NCBI GenBank assembly: GCA_964529005.1
Contig: CAZGUH010000061.1
Span: 1-19,944, forward strand
DNA: 19,944 bases
Direction of reading: 5' to 3'
From: CAZGUH01 sp964529005
GTDB taxonomy: Bacteria; Actinomycetota; Acidimicrobiia; Acidimicrobiales; Ilumatobacteraceae
A program made the position numbers and the translations under genes. Position 1 is the first letter of the stretch; each line of letters begins with the position of its first letter. A model generated the notes under the pieces. The model was not told where the DNA came from. It made no database searches and saw nothing but the letters and a program-made list of their open reading frames with translations. This document shows positions 7,738-15,542 of this stretch, piece by piece.

Positions 7738-9309
7738 ATGAGCTTGATCGAGCGGAGGCGACCGACAGCGGTTGTCGAGACGACCGGCGGCGACGTGCGG
7801 GGTGCAGCCGAGGACGGCCTCGACATCTTCAAGGGCATCCCGTTCGCGGCCGCACCGGTGGGTGATCTGCGGTTTCGGCCGCCACAGCCGCTCTCCCCGT
7901 GGCCCGGTGTGCGCGACGCGACTGAGTTCGGTCCGATCCCCGTGGGGACTCGCGGCGAGTTGCACGACCGCTTCGGCCTCGAGCAGCGGGAGATGAGCGA
8001 GGACTGTCTCAGTCTGAACATCTGGACGCCGGGCTGCGACGACTCCCGCCGGCCGGTGATGGTGTGGATCTTCGGTGGCGCCTTCTCCACGGGGTCGAGC
8101 ACCAAGCCCGGCGAGGACGGCGCCTCGTTCGCCCGGACCGGCGACGTGGTGGTGGTCTCCATCAACTACCGCGTGGGCGCGCTCGGCTTCCTGCACGTCG
8201 ACGGGAACGGCAACAACGGCCTCCTCGATCAGGTGGCCGCGCTCGAATGGGTGCGCGACAACATCGCGGCGTTCGGCGGCGACCCAGGCAACGTCACGGT
8301 CTTCGGATGCTCGGCGGGGGGCATCAGCATCGGCACGCTCATGGGCATGCCCGCGGCCAGGGGCCTGTTTACCAAGGCCATCCTCGAGTCGGGCGCCTAC
8401 CACGCCCCGCCGAGCGAGGTGGCCGAGGGCGTGGCGAGCACCTTCATCGCCTCGCTCGGCATCGAACCCGGGCCGGGCGCGCTCGACCGGCTTCGTGCGC
8501 TGCCCGCCGCGGCGATTCTCGATGCGCAGTCGACGTTCCTGCAGGGGTCACTGGGCGCACGCATGCCATTCTCCCCGGTGGTCGACGGGGTCGTCCTGCC
8601 GGCGTCGCCGATCGAACGCATCGCCCAGGGATCCGCCGCCGGCGTGGCTGTGCTCATCGGGACGACGCGCGACGAGGCACAGGTGTTCACCGTGCTCCGT
8701 CAACTCGACGACACCCTCGACGACGCGGAGCTGGTCACGCGTCTGGGCCGTATGTCGGGGCGCAGCCTCGACCGTGAACGCGTCGCCGAGCTGGTCGCGT
8801 CGTATCGCTCACGGCGACCGGGCGTCCCGGCTGCGCACGTGCTGGTCGAGCTCCAGGGCGACGAGGTCTTCTGGGTGCCCTCGATCCGGCTGGCCGAGCG
8901 ACAGTCGGTCCGGGGTGACGACGTGTTCATGTACCGCTTCGACCACGCCAGCGCACTGGGCGCGCACCACGGCCTCGAGGTCCCGTTTGTGTTCAACAAC
9001 ATCGACGATCCCAGGTTGTCCGTCTTGGTCGGCGAGGTGACCGACGGCATGCGCACCCTCGCCCGCCGCATGCACGAGGCGTGGTTCACCTTCGCCCGCA
9101 CCGGTCGCCCAGCCGCCGACGGGCTGCCGGACTGGCCGAACTACGAGACCGGCCGCCGCGCCACCATGGTGCTCGACGTCGACCCACCGGGCCCGGCGGT
9201 GATCGACGATCCCCGGGGGTCAGATCGAGCGCAGTGGGTCGGCCTGCTCCGCGAGGACGTCGAGGACATCGTCATCGCTGAGGTCGCGACCGACGCTCCT
9301 GCTTCGTGA
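7738..9309 (+). CDS. Type-B carboxylesterase (alpha/beta hydrolase, para-nitrobenzyl esterase class)
   Basis: This 523-residue enzyme of the carboxylesterase type-B family hydrolyses carboxylic esters. The family landmarks appear in order: FKGIPFAAAPVGDLRF near residue 30, EDCLSLNIWTP, the oxyanion region VWIFGGAF, VVVSINYRVGALGFL, and the nucleophile elbow. The catalytic triad is readable as Ser192 (in GCSAGG), Glu313 (in TTRDEAQVF) and His411 (in HHGLEVPFVF). The elbow usually reads GESAGG; here Cys replaces Glu before the Ser. There is no signal peptide, so the enzyme is probably cytosolic. The ATG has a strong AGGAGG seven bases upstream. It leads a plus-strand operon, and its TGA overlaps the GTG of galT (GTGA). 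The unusual partners suggest that its substrate could be an acylated sugar or another ester brought in by the divergent transporter; this is inference. Confidence 0.92.
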   Translation: MSLIERRRPTAVVETTGGDVRGAAEDGLDIFKGIPFAAAPVGDLRFRPPQPLSPWPGVRDATEFGPIPVGTRGELHDRFGLEQREMSEDCLSLNIWTPGCDDSRRPVMVWIFGGAFSTGSSTKPGEDGASFARTGDVVVVSINYRVGALGFLHVDGNGNNGLLDQVAALEWVRDNIAAFGGDPGNVTVFGCSAGGISIGTLMGMPAARGLFTKAILESGAYHAPPSEVAEGVASTFIASLGIEPGPGALDRLRALPAAAILDAQSTFLQGSLGARMPFSPVVDGVVLPASPIERIAQGSAAGVAVLIGTTRDEAQVFTVLRQLDDTLDDAELVTRLGRMSGRSLDRERVAELVASYRSRRPGVPAAHVLVELQGDEVFWVPSIRLAERQSVRGDDVFMYRFDHASALGAHHGLEVPFVFNNIDDPRLSVLVGEVTDGMRTLARRMHEAWFTFARTGRPAADGLPDWPNYETGRRATMVLDVDPPGPAVIDDPRGSDRAQWVGLLREDVEDIVIAEVATDAPAS

Positions 9310-10403
9310 AGGCCACCGCCACCCGGCTCGCCGACGGGCGCGACCTCATCTACTTCGACGCCGACGAGACTGTCGTGCGTGACGCGATCGACCGGCGTAG
9401 GCTCGATGCCCGCTTCGCCTGTTCGGAGCTCCGTTACGACGCGACGATGGACGAGTGGGTCGCGGTCGCCGCCCATCGCCAGGACCGCACGCACCTCCCG
9501 GCGGATGACGACTGCCCCTTGTGCCCGTCAGGCGACGGCGGCCTGTCCGAGATCCCGGCGAACGACTACGAGGTGGTCGTCTTCGAGAACCGGTTCCCGT
9601 CATTCGCGGCGGAGCCCTCCGCCGACCCGATGGCTCTCGCAGCGCCGGGCCTCCTCGACCGGCGTCCCTCTGCGGGTCGGTGCGAGGTCGTCTGCTTCGC
9701 TGCCGATCACGACCTGTCCTTCGGGCAGCTGCCAGCGGCGCGCGTGCGTCTGATCATCGACGCGCTCGCCGCGCGTACTACCGCCCTGTCGGCGTGGCCC
9801 GGCGTCGAGCAGGTCTTCTGCTTCGAGAACCGCGGCGAGGAGATTGGCGTCACGCTGCGCCATCCCCACGGCCAGATCTACGCCTACCCGTTCGTCACGC
9901 CGTCGACGACACGCATGCTCGCCGTCGCCGGGCGGCACCAGGAGCGAACCGGCCGCAACCTCTTCGCCGACGTCCTCCGTGCCGAGCAGGACGCGGGCGA
10001 GCGCGTCGTAGCAACGCGCGATCACTGGACCGCCTTCGTGCCGAGCGCGTCCCGATGGCCGCTGGAAATCCACCTCTATCCGCATCGCCAGGTCGCCGAT
10101 CTGGCGGCGCTCGCGCCCGACGAGCGCGAGGACCTGGCGACGCTGCAGCTCGAGGTGCTCCGCCGGCTCGACGCGGTGTTCGGTGTCGCGATGCCGTACG
10201 TCGCAGCGTGGCACCAGGCACCGGTGCGACACGGCCGGGACCTGGGGTACCTCCACCTCCGCGTCTTCTCGTGCCGGCGGCGGCCGACCAAGCTGAAGTT
10301 CCTCGCCGGGTCCGAGGCGGCGATGGGCGCGTTCGTCAACGACGTGCCGCCGGAGAGCGCAGCGCAGATGCTGCGCGACGCGCCGGTCTCGCCATGCGCG
10401 TGA
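9306..10403 (+). CDS. galT: Galactose-1-phosphate uridylyltransferase
   Basis: GalT transfers UMP from UDP-glucose to galactose-1-phosphate in the Leloir pathway, in the cytosol. The 365-residue product carries the defining HPHGQIYAYP motif, with the nucleophilic His at 188 (second His of H-P-H), and a zinc-binding CPLC (Cys70, Cys73). The opening ATRLADGRDLIYFD and ELRYDATMDEWVAVAAHRQ are typical of actinobacterial GalT. Later ENRGEEIGVTL and the LEIHLYPHRQ region complete both histidine-triad-like halves. Length is close to the family norm (about 350). The GTG start at 9306 overlaps the esterase stop, and galK begins ten bases before this gene ends, so the three genes form one coupled operon. 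No epimerase gene (galE) is in the window. Confidence 0.95.
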   Translation: MKATATRLADGRDLIYFDADETVVRDAIDRRRLDARFACSELRYDATMDEWVAVAAHRQDRTHLPADDDCPLCPSGDGGLSEIPANDYEVVVFENRFPSFAAEPSADPMALAAPGLLDRRPSAGRCEVVCFAADHDLSFGQLPAARVRLIIDALAARTTALSAWPGVEQVFCFENRGEEIGVTLRHPHGQIYAYPFVTPSTTRMLAVAGRHQERTGRNLFADVLRAEQDAGERVVATRDHWTAFVPSASRWPLEIHLYPHRQVADLAALAPDEREDLATLQLEVLRRLDAVFGVAMPYVAAWHQAPVRHGRDLGYLHLRVFSCRRRPTKLKFLAGSEAAMGAFVNDVPPESAAQMLRDAPVSPCA

Positions 10404-11536
10404 CGGACGCCTTCCGGCAGACCACCGGGTTCGCCCCGGACGGATGTTGGATGGCCCCCGGACGCGTGAACCTGATCGGGGAGCACACCGACTACAACGA
10501 CGGGCACGTCTTGCCGGCGGCCATCGCCCGCGGCATCGTCGTGGCGGCCGCGCGCCGCCGCGACAACGCGCTCGTCGTCAGCTCGTTGCGCGAGCCCGGC
10601 GGCCCGCTGGTGCTCCCGCCGGAGATGGTTCGGCCCGGCGGCATCGACGGGTGGGCCTCCTATGCCGCCGGCGCGATCTGGGCGTTGCGCGACGCGGGCC
10701 ATGCCGTCGGCGGTGTGGAACTCGTCGTCGACGGCGATCTGCCGGTCGGCGCCGGCCTGTCCTCATCCGCGGCGCTCATCTGCGCCGTCCTGCTCGCGTG
10801 CACCGACCTGTACGAGAACGCAGTCCCCCGGCACGAACTCGCCCGGCTGGCGCAGCGTGCGGAACGTGACTACGTCGGCGTCTCTGTCGGAATCATGGAC
10901 CCGAGCGCGTCGCTGCTCGCTCGTGCCGGGTGCGCCCTGCTGCTCGACGCGCGCACACTCGAGTCCGAACACATCCCCGTCGACCTCACGGCGGCGGGGT
11001 TGGACCTGCTCGTGATCGACACGCGAAGCCCGCATCGCCTGGTCGACGGCGCCTACGCGGATCGGCGCCGGGCGTGCGAGCAGGCCGCGGAGGCACTCGG
11101 AGTCCCGGCGCTCCGCGACGTCGCCCCGGAGCACCTCGACTCGGTGCTCCGCCGTCTGGCCGACCCGGTGCTGCGCCGCCGGGCCCGGCACGTCGTCACT
11201 GAGGAGCAGCGGGTCCTGGAGGCGGTCGATGCCCTGCGCGACGGTGACGTGCGCGGTCTGGGGCCGCTGCTGACCGCGTCGCACGCGAGCCTCCGTGACG
11301 ACTTCGAGGTCTCCTGCCCCGAGCTCGACGCGGCCGTGGACGCCGCGCTCGACGGTGGCGCGCTCGGCGCCCGGATGATCGGCGGCGGGTTCGGCGGCTC
11401 CGCCATCGCTCTGGCGCCGGCCGGCGAGGCGGGGCAGGTCGTCGATGCGGTCACCACCACGTTCGAGCGACGCGCCTTCGCCGCGCCCGCGGTGTTCGCG
11501 GCCTCGCCCGCGGACGGTGCTCGCCGTCTCGCGTGA
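10394..11536 (+). CDS. galK: Galactokinase (GHMP kinase family)
   Basis: GalK phosphorylates galactose with ATP to galactose-1-phosphate, the substrate of GalT. The 380-residue protein shows the galactokinase signature GRVNLIGEHTDYNDG (residues 23-37), the ATP-binding GHMP motif LPVGAGLSSSAAL (about 116-128) and motif 3 GARMIGGGFGG (about 325-335). The catalytic Asp is at 169 in VGIMDPSAS. Galactokinases normally have Gln after this Asp (MDQ), and here it is Pro, which may affect activity or specificity. The ATG at 10394 lies inside the end of galT (10-bp overlap). The open frame extends upstream to 9521, but that part only re-reads galT. A GTG two codons later (10400) is a possible alternative start. 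The gene ends 27 bp before the convergent Rieske oxygenase gene. Confidence 0.94.
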   Translation: MRVTDAFRQTTGFAPDGCWMAPGRVNLIGEHTDYNDGHVLPAAIARGIVVAAARRRDNALVVSSLREPGGPLVLPPEMVRPGGIDGWASYAAGAIWALRDAGHAVGGVELVVDGDLPVGAGLSSSAALICAVLLACTDLYENAVPRHELARLAQRAERDYVGVSVGIMDPSASLLARAGCALLLDARTLESEHIPVDLTAAGLDLLVIDTRSPHRLVDGAYADRRRACEQAAEALGVPALRDVAPEHLDSVLRRLADPVLRRRARHVVTEEQRVLEAVDALRDGDVRGLGPLLTASHASLRDDFEVSCPELDAAVDAALDGGALGARMIGGGFGGSAIALAPAGEAGQVVDAVTTTFERRAFAAPAVFAASPADGARRLA

Positions 11537-11563
11537 ACGAGGCCGCCGTTCAGGCCCGCGGGT

Positions 11564-12940
11564 CTACTTCTCGCCCCTCATGTACCGGTCGTACTCGGCA
11601 TGGAAGTGGGCGAGGCGTTGCTCCTGCTCGCCCCAGACCGGGCCCTTGAAGCCGCGTGACCTGACGCCCAGCGCCGTCCGCTCGATGATGTCGACGTCCT
11701 GCTGGATCAGCGGCCCGAGGTTGAAGCCGTCCTCCAGGGAGTAGCGGATCGTCTTCGGGATGCTCGACGGATTGAGATCCATCCCGGGAACGCTGAGGTA
11801 CGGAGGCAGGCCGGTGCCCATGACGGAGCCCGGCCGGTAGAGCACGATCGGCGTCATGAAGTAGCGCAGCGGATCGGTGGGATGCGGCTGGAACCGCTGG
11901 ATCAACACCACCTCGAAGTTCATGGCCAGCAACGAGTTCGGGAACGCGCTGACGCCCCAGGCGTCGGTGAACTGCTCGTCGATGAACCCGGACACGTCGA
12001 AGCCGGCGTTGATCGCGTGCTCGCGCTTCGCCTTCTGCACCGCAGGCCTGACGTCGAGCGCCGTCCCGGCGAACGTCTCCGGGTCGATGCCCGCGTTGCG
12101 CAGGAAGCCCTTGAGCGCGTCGTTGACCTCGATCTGGCTGCCCTTCGGGGACGGCTGCCCGAACGGGGCGAACCAGCTGCTCGCCCCGTTGGCGTGGAGG
12201 TCGTACTGGATGCCGAGCGGGTTGATGAAGTCGGGCATGCGGATGCCGGGATGGTGCACGACGTCGAAGTGGTAGCCCTCGACGACGTTCTCGAAGGCGA
12301 GCTTCCAGTTGCCGACGACCTCTTGCACCTGGCGGCTGACGGTGACCATCTCGTCGAGGCGGTAGGTCTCGATCATCCCCTCGGGGAGACCGAGCGCCTC
12401 GCGCACCGGCGGCGCGTTGTCGTCCATGTTCACCCACACGAGCCCGGCGTGCACCTCACAGCGCAGCGGGGTCAGGCACGCCGCGCGCGAGGTGTCCACG
12501 CCGGCGAAGGCCTCCGGGTCCTTGATCGACAGGCGCGTCCCGTCCTGCCCGAAGGTCCACGCGTGGTACAGGCACGCGAACGACGACACCGAGCCGTGCT
12601 CCTCGTACACGAGCCGGTTGCCGCGGTGTGGGCACACGTTGTAGAAGCCCTTCACCGAGCGGTCCTCCTGCATCACGATGAGGAAGCTCTCGTGCATGAA
12701 GTCGTAGGTGAAGAAGTCGCCCGGCTGCTTCAGGTCGCACACCGGGCCGGCGAGGTGCCAGATCCGCGTCCAGATCCGCTCCCACTCCTGCTCGAAGATG
12801 TCCTGGCGGTAGTAGCGATCGCCCGTGATCGACACGTGGCTGTTGTCGACGTCCGGTCGTTTGGCGGCCAGCGACCCCGGGGCCGCGTTGGGGTACAACA
12901 CCGGACTGCGCAGGCTTTGAGCGTTCGTTGGCGAGGTCAC
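11564..12940 (-). CDS. Rieske non-heme iron oxygenase, alpha (catalytic) subunit
   Basis: This 458-residue protein is the large subunit of an aromatic-ring-hydroxylating-type oxygenase, a cytosolic enzyme that uses electrons from a reductase/ferredoxin to activate O2. The Rieske 2Fe-2S ligands are Cys103 and His105 (CPHRG) plus Cys123 and His126 (CLYHAW), with the family spacing of 17 residues between the pairs. The mononuclear iron motif is E221-x2-H224-x4-H229 in ENVVEGYHFDVVHH, preceded by GNWKLAFEN. No beta subunit, ferredoxin or reductase gene is nearby, so it must borrow partners or act as a one-component homo-oligomer. The substrate is not evident. It starts at GTG 12940 with no Shine-Dalgarno; the promoter is placed so that the transcript would begin at the start codon. 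An operator copy shared with the esterase and transporter promoters lies directly upstream. It is convergent with galK. Confidence 0.92.
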   Translation of the reverse strand: MTSPTNAQSLRSPVLYPNAAPGSLAAKRPDVDNSHVSITGDRYYRQDIFEQEWERIWTRIWHLAGPVCDLKQPGDFFTYDFMHESFLIVMQEDRSVKGFYNVCPHRGNRLVYEEHGSVSSFACLYHAWTFGQDGTRLSIKDPEAFAGVDTSRAACLTPLRCEVHAGLVWVNMDDNAPPVREALGLPEGMIETYRLDEMVTVSRQVQEVVGNWKLAFENVVEGYHFDVVHHPGIRMPDFINPLGIQYDLHANGASSWFAPFGQPSPKGSQIEVNDALKGFLRNAGIDPETFAGTALDVRPAVQKAKREHAINAGFDVSGFIDEQFTDAWGVSAFPNSLLAMNFEVVLIQRFQPHPTDPLRYFMTPIVLYRPGSVMGTGLPPYLSVPGMDLNPSSIPKTIRYSLEDGFNLGPLIQQDVDIIERTALGVRSRGFKGPVWGEQEQRLAHFHAEYDRYMRGEK

Positions 12941-12942
12941 GA

Positions 12943-12957
12943 CAGAACACTATTCTG
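12943..12957. promoter_or_regulatory. Operator site 3, CAGAA-N5-TTCTG, at the Rieske gene promoter
   Basis: CAGAA-cacta-TTCTG is a perfect inverted repeat extended by an A/T pair on each side (ACAGAA/TTCTGT). It has the same arms and spacing as the two sites in 7517-7737. It ends two bases before the GTG start and fully covers the predicted -10, so a bound protein should block transcription. Confidence 0.72.
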
Positions 12958-12975
12958 TAGAGCGGTACACATCAA
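12947..12975 (-). promoter_or_regulatory. Candidate leaderless promoter of the Rieske oxygenase gene
   Basis: On the minus strand, TTGATG (12975-12970) and TAGTGT (12952-12947) are separated by exactly 17 bp. The predicted transcription start, about seven bases after the -10, falls on the GTG start codon at 12940. No ribosome-binding sequence precedes the GTG, which agrees with a leaderless mRNA, a common type in actinobacteria. The -35 is good; the -10 matches at three of six positions. Confidence 0.5.
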
Positions 12976-13035
12976 CCAATGGACTCCCCTCGCGAGGTGC
13001 GGATCGATCCGTCCTGCGCGGTGCTGCCGATCGGG

Positions 13036-13053
13036 CCCGGCCGGCGCGCCGGG
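13036..13053 (-). terminator. Possible GC hairpin terminator after the MMPL gene
   Basis: CCCGGC, six bases and GCCGGG form a 6-bp all-GC hairpin starting 15 bases past the MMPL stop. There is no T-tract, so it would be the U-less kind reported for actinobacteria. The sequence around it is GC-rich and palindromic by chance at some rate, hence low confidence. Confidence 0.3.
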
Positions 13054-13067
13054 TCTGGCTGGGGTGC

Positions 13068-15320
13068 TCAGTTCCGGAGGGCATGGGGGTCGCTGTCGGG
13101 CGCCGTGGTCACGGGACGGGTTTCCTCGTCCGTCGGCGTCGGCGAGGTTCGCCCTGGCGGCGAGCCGTTCGACCGGGCGGCGGTGGCTGGGGTGTGGTCG
13201 CCTTCGACGTCGATGTGGGGGAGGATGCGATGCAGCCAGCGGGGCAGCCACCAGTTGCGATCGCCGAGGAGTTCCATCGTGGCGGGGACGAGCACGAGGC
13301 GCACGAGGGTGGCGTCGAGGAAGATGGCGACGGCGAGGCCGATGCTGATCATCTTGACTGCTCGTTGGTCGCCGAACGCGAAGGTGGCGAAGACGCAGAT
13401 CATGATGGCCGCCGCGGCGGTGATGACCCTGGCGGTGGCGGCGAGTCCGTCGGCGACGGCGTTGGCGTTGTCGCGGGTGCGGTCGTAGGCCTCGCGGATG
13501 CGCGACAGGAGGAATACCTCGTAGTCCATGGAGAGGCCGAAGATGACGGCGAACAGCATGACCGGCACCCAGGCGTCGATCGGACCTTCCTTGCCGACGC
13601 CGACCAGGCCGGCGCCCCATCCCCATTGGAAGACGGCGACGAGGAGGCCGTAGGCGGCGCCGACGGTGAGCACGTTCATGATCACGGCTTTGAGTGGCAC
13701 GAGCAGGCTGCGGAACACGACGGTGAGCAACAGGAACGACAGCACCAGTACGGCGGCGATGAACCAGGGCAGGCGGGCGGCGGTGAACTCGGAGAAGTCG
13801 ATCGCGGCCGCGGTGGCCCCGCCGACGTAGACGGCGAGGTCGGTCCCGGCCAAGGCGGTGGGGATGGTGTCGTCGCGAAGTTGGTGGACGAGGTCCTGGG
13901 TGGCTTCGTCCTGAGGTGAGGTCGTCGGCTGGACCTGGATGACGGCGGCGTCGCCTTGCTCGCTGGGGACCGGTGGTGAGGCGAAGGCGATGCCGGGGGT
14001 CTGGTTGAGCGCCGCGGACAGGTTGTCGAGGGTGTCGAGGTCGGTGGCGCCGTTTGGAGTTTGGGCGGCGAGGAGGAGCGGTCCGTTGGCGCCGGGCCCG
14101 AAGCCTTCGGCGATGAGGTCGTAGGCGCGCCGGGTGGTGTCGGTGGTGGGCCGGTTGCCAGCGTCGCCGGTGCCGAGTCGGAGCGCGAACAGCGGGACGG
14201 CGAGCGCGACGAGCCCGATGATGCCGAGGACGAGTCCGGGCCAGGGGCGGCGTTGCACGACGCGGCTCCACCGGCGCCAAACGGAGCGGTGGTCGGCGCC
14301 CGCGGCCCGGGCCCGGTGGGGCAGGCCGAGACGGTCGATGTTGCGTCCGACGAAGCCCAGCACGGCGGGCAGCAAGGTCACCGAGGCAACCATGGTGGTG
14401 AGCACGCCGATCGAGATTCCGACCGCCAGGCTGCCGAGGTAGGCGATGCCGATGATGAACAGGCCCATGATCGAGATGATCACGGTGCAGCCGGCGAACA
14501 GGATCGCCCGGCCGGCGGTGTCGATGGAGCGCACGGTTGCCTGTTGGGGGTCGAGGCCGGCGTGGAGTCCCTCGCGGTAGCGGGTGACGATGAACAGGGC
14601 GTAGTCGATGCCGACGCCGATGCCGATCATCATCGCGGCCTGGGTCGTGAAGCTCGGCATCGTCATCGTGTTGGCGGCCAGCCCGACGAGGGCGATCCCC
14701 GCGGCGATCCCGAACACGGCGGTGATCAAGGGCAGGCCCATCGCCAGGACAGATCCGAACGCGATCAGCAAGATGACCATGGCCGCGGTGAACCCGATGA
14801 CCTCGCTCGACATCTCGGATTGCTCGACGAAGATCTGGCCGCCGAGCTCGATCTGGGCGCCGGGCACCTCCGCGGCCTCCACGACGGCGCGGGCGTGCTC
14901 GCCGACGGTGGTGTACTCGTCGCTGTCGCGGTCGGCGAGGTTGAGCTCGGCGTAGGCGATCGTGCCGTCGCTGTTGACCTGACTCGAGCCGGCATCGCTG
15001 TAGGGGCTGACGATCTCGCCGGGGGCGATCACCGGTTCCAGCGCGTCCAAGAGGCGCTCGATGCCGTCGCGCACCGCCGGGTCGTGCACGTCGTCGGCTT
15101 GGAATACGAGCTGGCCGGAGAACCCGGCGCGGCTGCTGAACCCGTGCGCCTCCAACACGTCGACGGCGGCCTCGCTCTCCGCGTCGGGCACTGAGAAGTC
15201 GTCGAGAAACTCGCCGCCGAACGCCGAGCTCAACCCGAACAACGCGACGAGGGTCACGACCCAGACGCCGAGCACCGACCGGCGGCGGTGGTAGCAGAAG
15301 TGGGCGAGCCGTTGCAGCAT
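13068..15320 (-). CDS. MMPL-family (RND superfamily) membrane transporter
   Basis: This 750-residue protein belongs to the MMPL class of proton-driven exporters in the cytoplasmic membrane, often for lipids or hydrophobic compounds. It shows the RND duplication. Each half begins with one membrane segment (VLGVWVVTLVALFGLSSAF near residue 16; a second after WSRVVQRRPWPGL) and a periplasmic loop, then a cluster of five membrane segments. The conserved Asp-Tyr pairs thought to form the proton relay are D239-Y240 (GIDYALF) and D599-Y600 (SMDYEVF). The C-terminal tail of about 50 residues is Pro/Thr-rich and hydrophilic. I chose ATG 15320, with GGAGG six bases upstream, rather than the longer frame to 15473, whose extra 51 residues are not MMPL-like. 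It is divergent from an ECF sigma factor, and both genes carry the same promoter string, so it is probably a target of that sigma factor. Confidence 0.9.
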   Translation of the reverse strand: MLQRLAHFCYHRRRSVLGVWVVTLVALFGLSSAFGGEFLDDFSVPDAESEAAVDVLEAHGFSSRAGFSGQLVFQADDVHDPAVRDGIERLLDALEPVIAPGEIVSPYSDAGSSQVNSDGTIAYAELNLADRDSDEYTTVGEHARAVVEAAEVPGAQIELGGQIFVEQSEMSSEVIGFTAAMVILLIAFGSVLAMGLPLITAVFGIAAGIALVGLAANTMTMPSFTTQAAMMIGIGVGIDYALFIVTRYREGLHAGLDPQQATVRSIDTAGRAILFAGCTVIISIMGLFIIGIAYLGSLAVGISIGVLTTMVASVTLLPAVLGFVGRNIDRLGLPHRARAAGADHRSVWRRWSRVVQRRPWPGLVLGIIGLVALAVPLFALRLGTGDAGNRPTTDTTRRAYDLIAEGFGPGANGPLLLAAQTPNGATDLDTLDNLSAALNQTPGIAFASPPVPSEQGDAAVIQVQPTTSPQDEATQDLVHQLRDDTIPTALAGTDLAVYVGGATAAAIDFSEFTAARLPWFIAAVLVLSFLLLTVVFRSLLVPLKAVIMNVLTVGAAYGLLVAVFQWGWGAGLVGVGKEGPIDAWVPVMLFAVIFGLSMDYEVFLLSRIREAYDRTRDNANAVADGLAATARVITAAAAIMICVFATFAFGDQRAVKMISIGLAVAIFLDATLVRLVLVPATMELLGDRNWWLPRWLHRILPHIDVEGDHTPATAARSNGSPPGRTSPTPTDEETRPVTTAPDSDPHALRN

Positions 15321-15361
15321 GGGGGGCCTCCGCGGGAGCTGTCGAGCGCTGTCAGGAGGAC

Positions 15362-15390
15362 CCGACGACGCAGCGCCGCGGAGTGTCAGG
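15362..15390 (-). promoter_or_regulatory. Candidate ECF sigma promoter of the MMPL gene
   Basis: On the minus strand the region reads CCTGAC, 17 bases, CGTCGG. It ends 41 bases before the MMPL start codon. The identical two blocks with identical spacing face the sigma-factor gene on the other strand. TGAC/CGTC blocks resemble published ECF-type promoters; the ECF41 consensus as I recall it is TGTCACA and CGTC. Confidence 0.6.
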
Positions 15391-15542
15391 CCGATCCACT
15401 GAGGACGCCGCCGAGATGACTTCTGCCACCCAGGCGAAGTGGACGCGGTCACGGGCCGATCGGGCATGGACATCGACGCGTGATGACGTAGCGGTCAGCG
15501 GGTGACGATCAGCCGACCCGCCCGACGGATCGGACCCACGGA

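Noticed and set aside
6023..7741. Plus-strand open frame (572 codons) opposite the binding-protein gene
   Set aside because: Antisense shadow; it also runs through the divergent promoter region and the operators.
9521..10393. N-terminal extension of galactokinase
   Set aside because: It re-reads galT in another frame; known galactokinases begin shortly before the GRVNLIGEHTDYNDG signature.
11882..13348. Plus-strand open frame (488 codons) spanning the Rieske gene and part of the MMPL gene
   Set aside because: Shadow of two real minus-strand genes; no recognisable motif and very biased composition.
15321..15473. N-terminal extension of the MMPL protein
   Set aside because: No family similarity, and ATG 15320 has a clear Shine-Dalgarno; the predicted promoter would also fall inside the extension.
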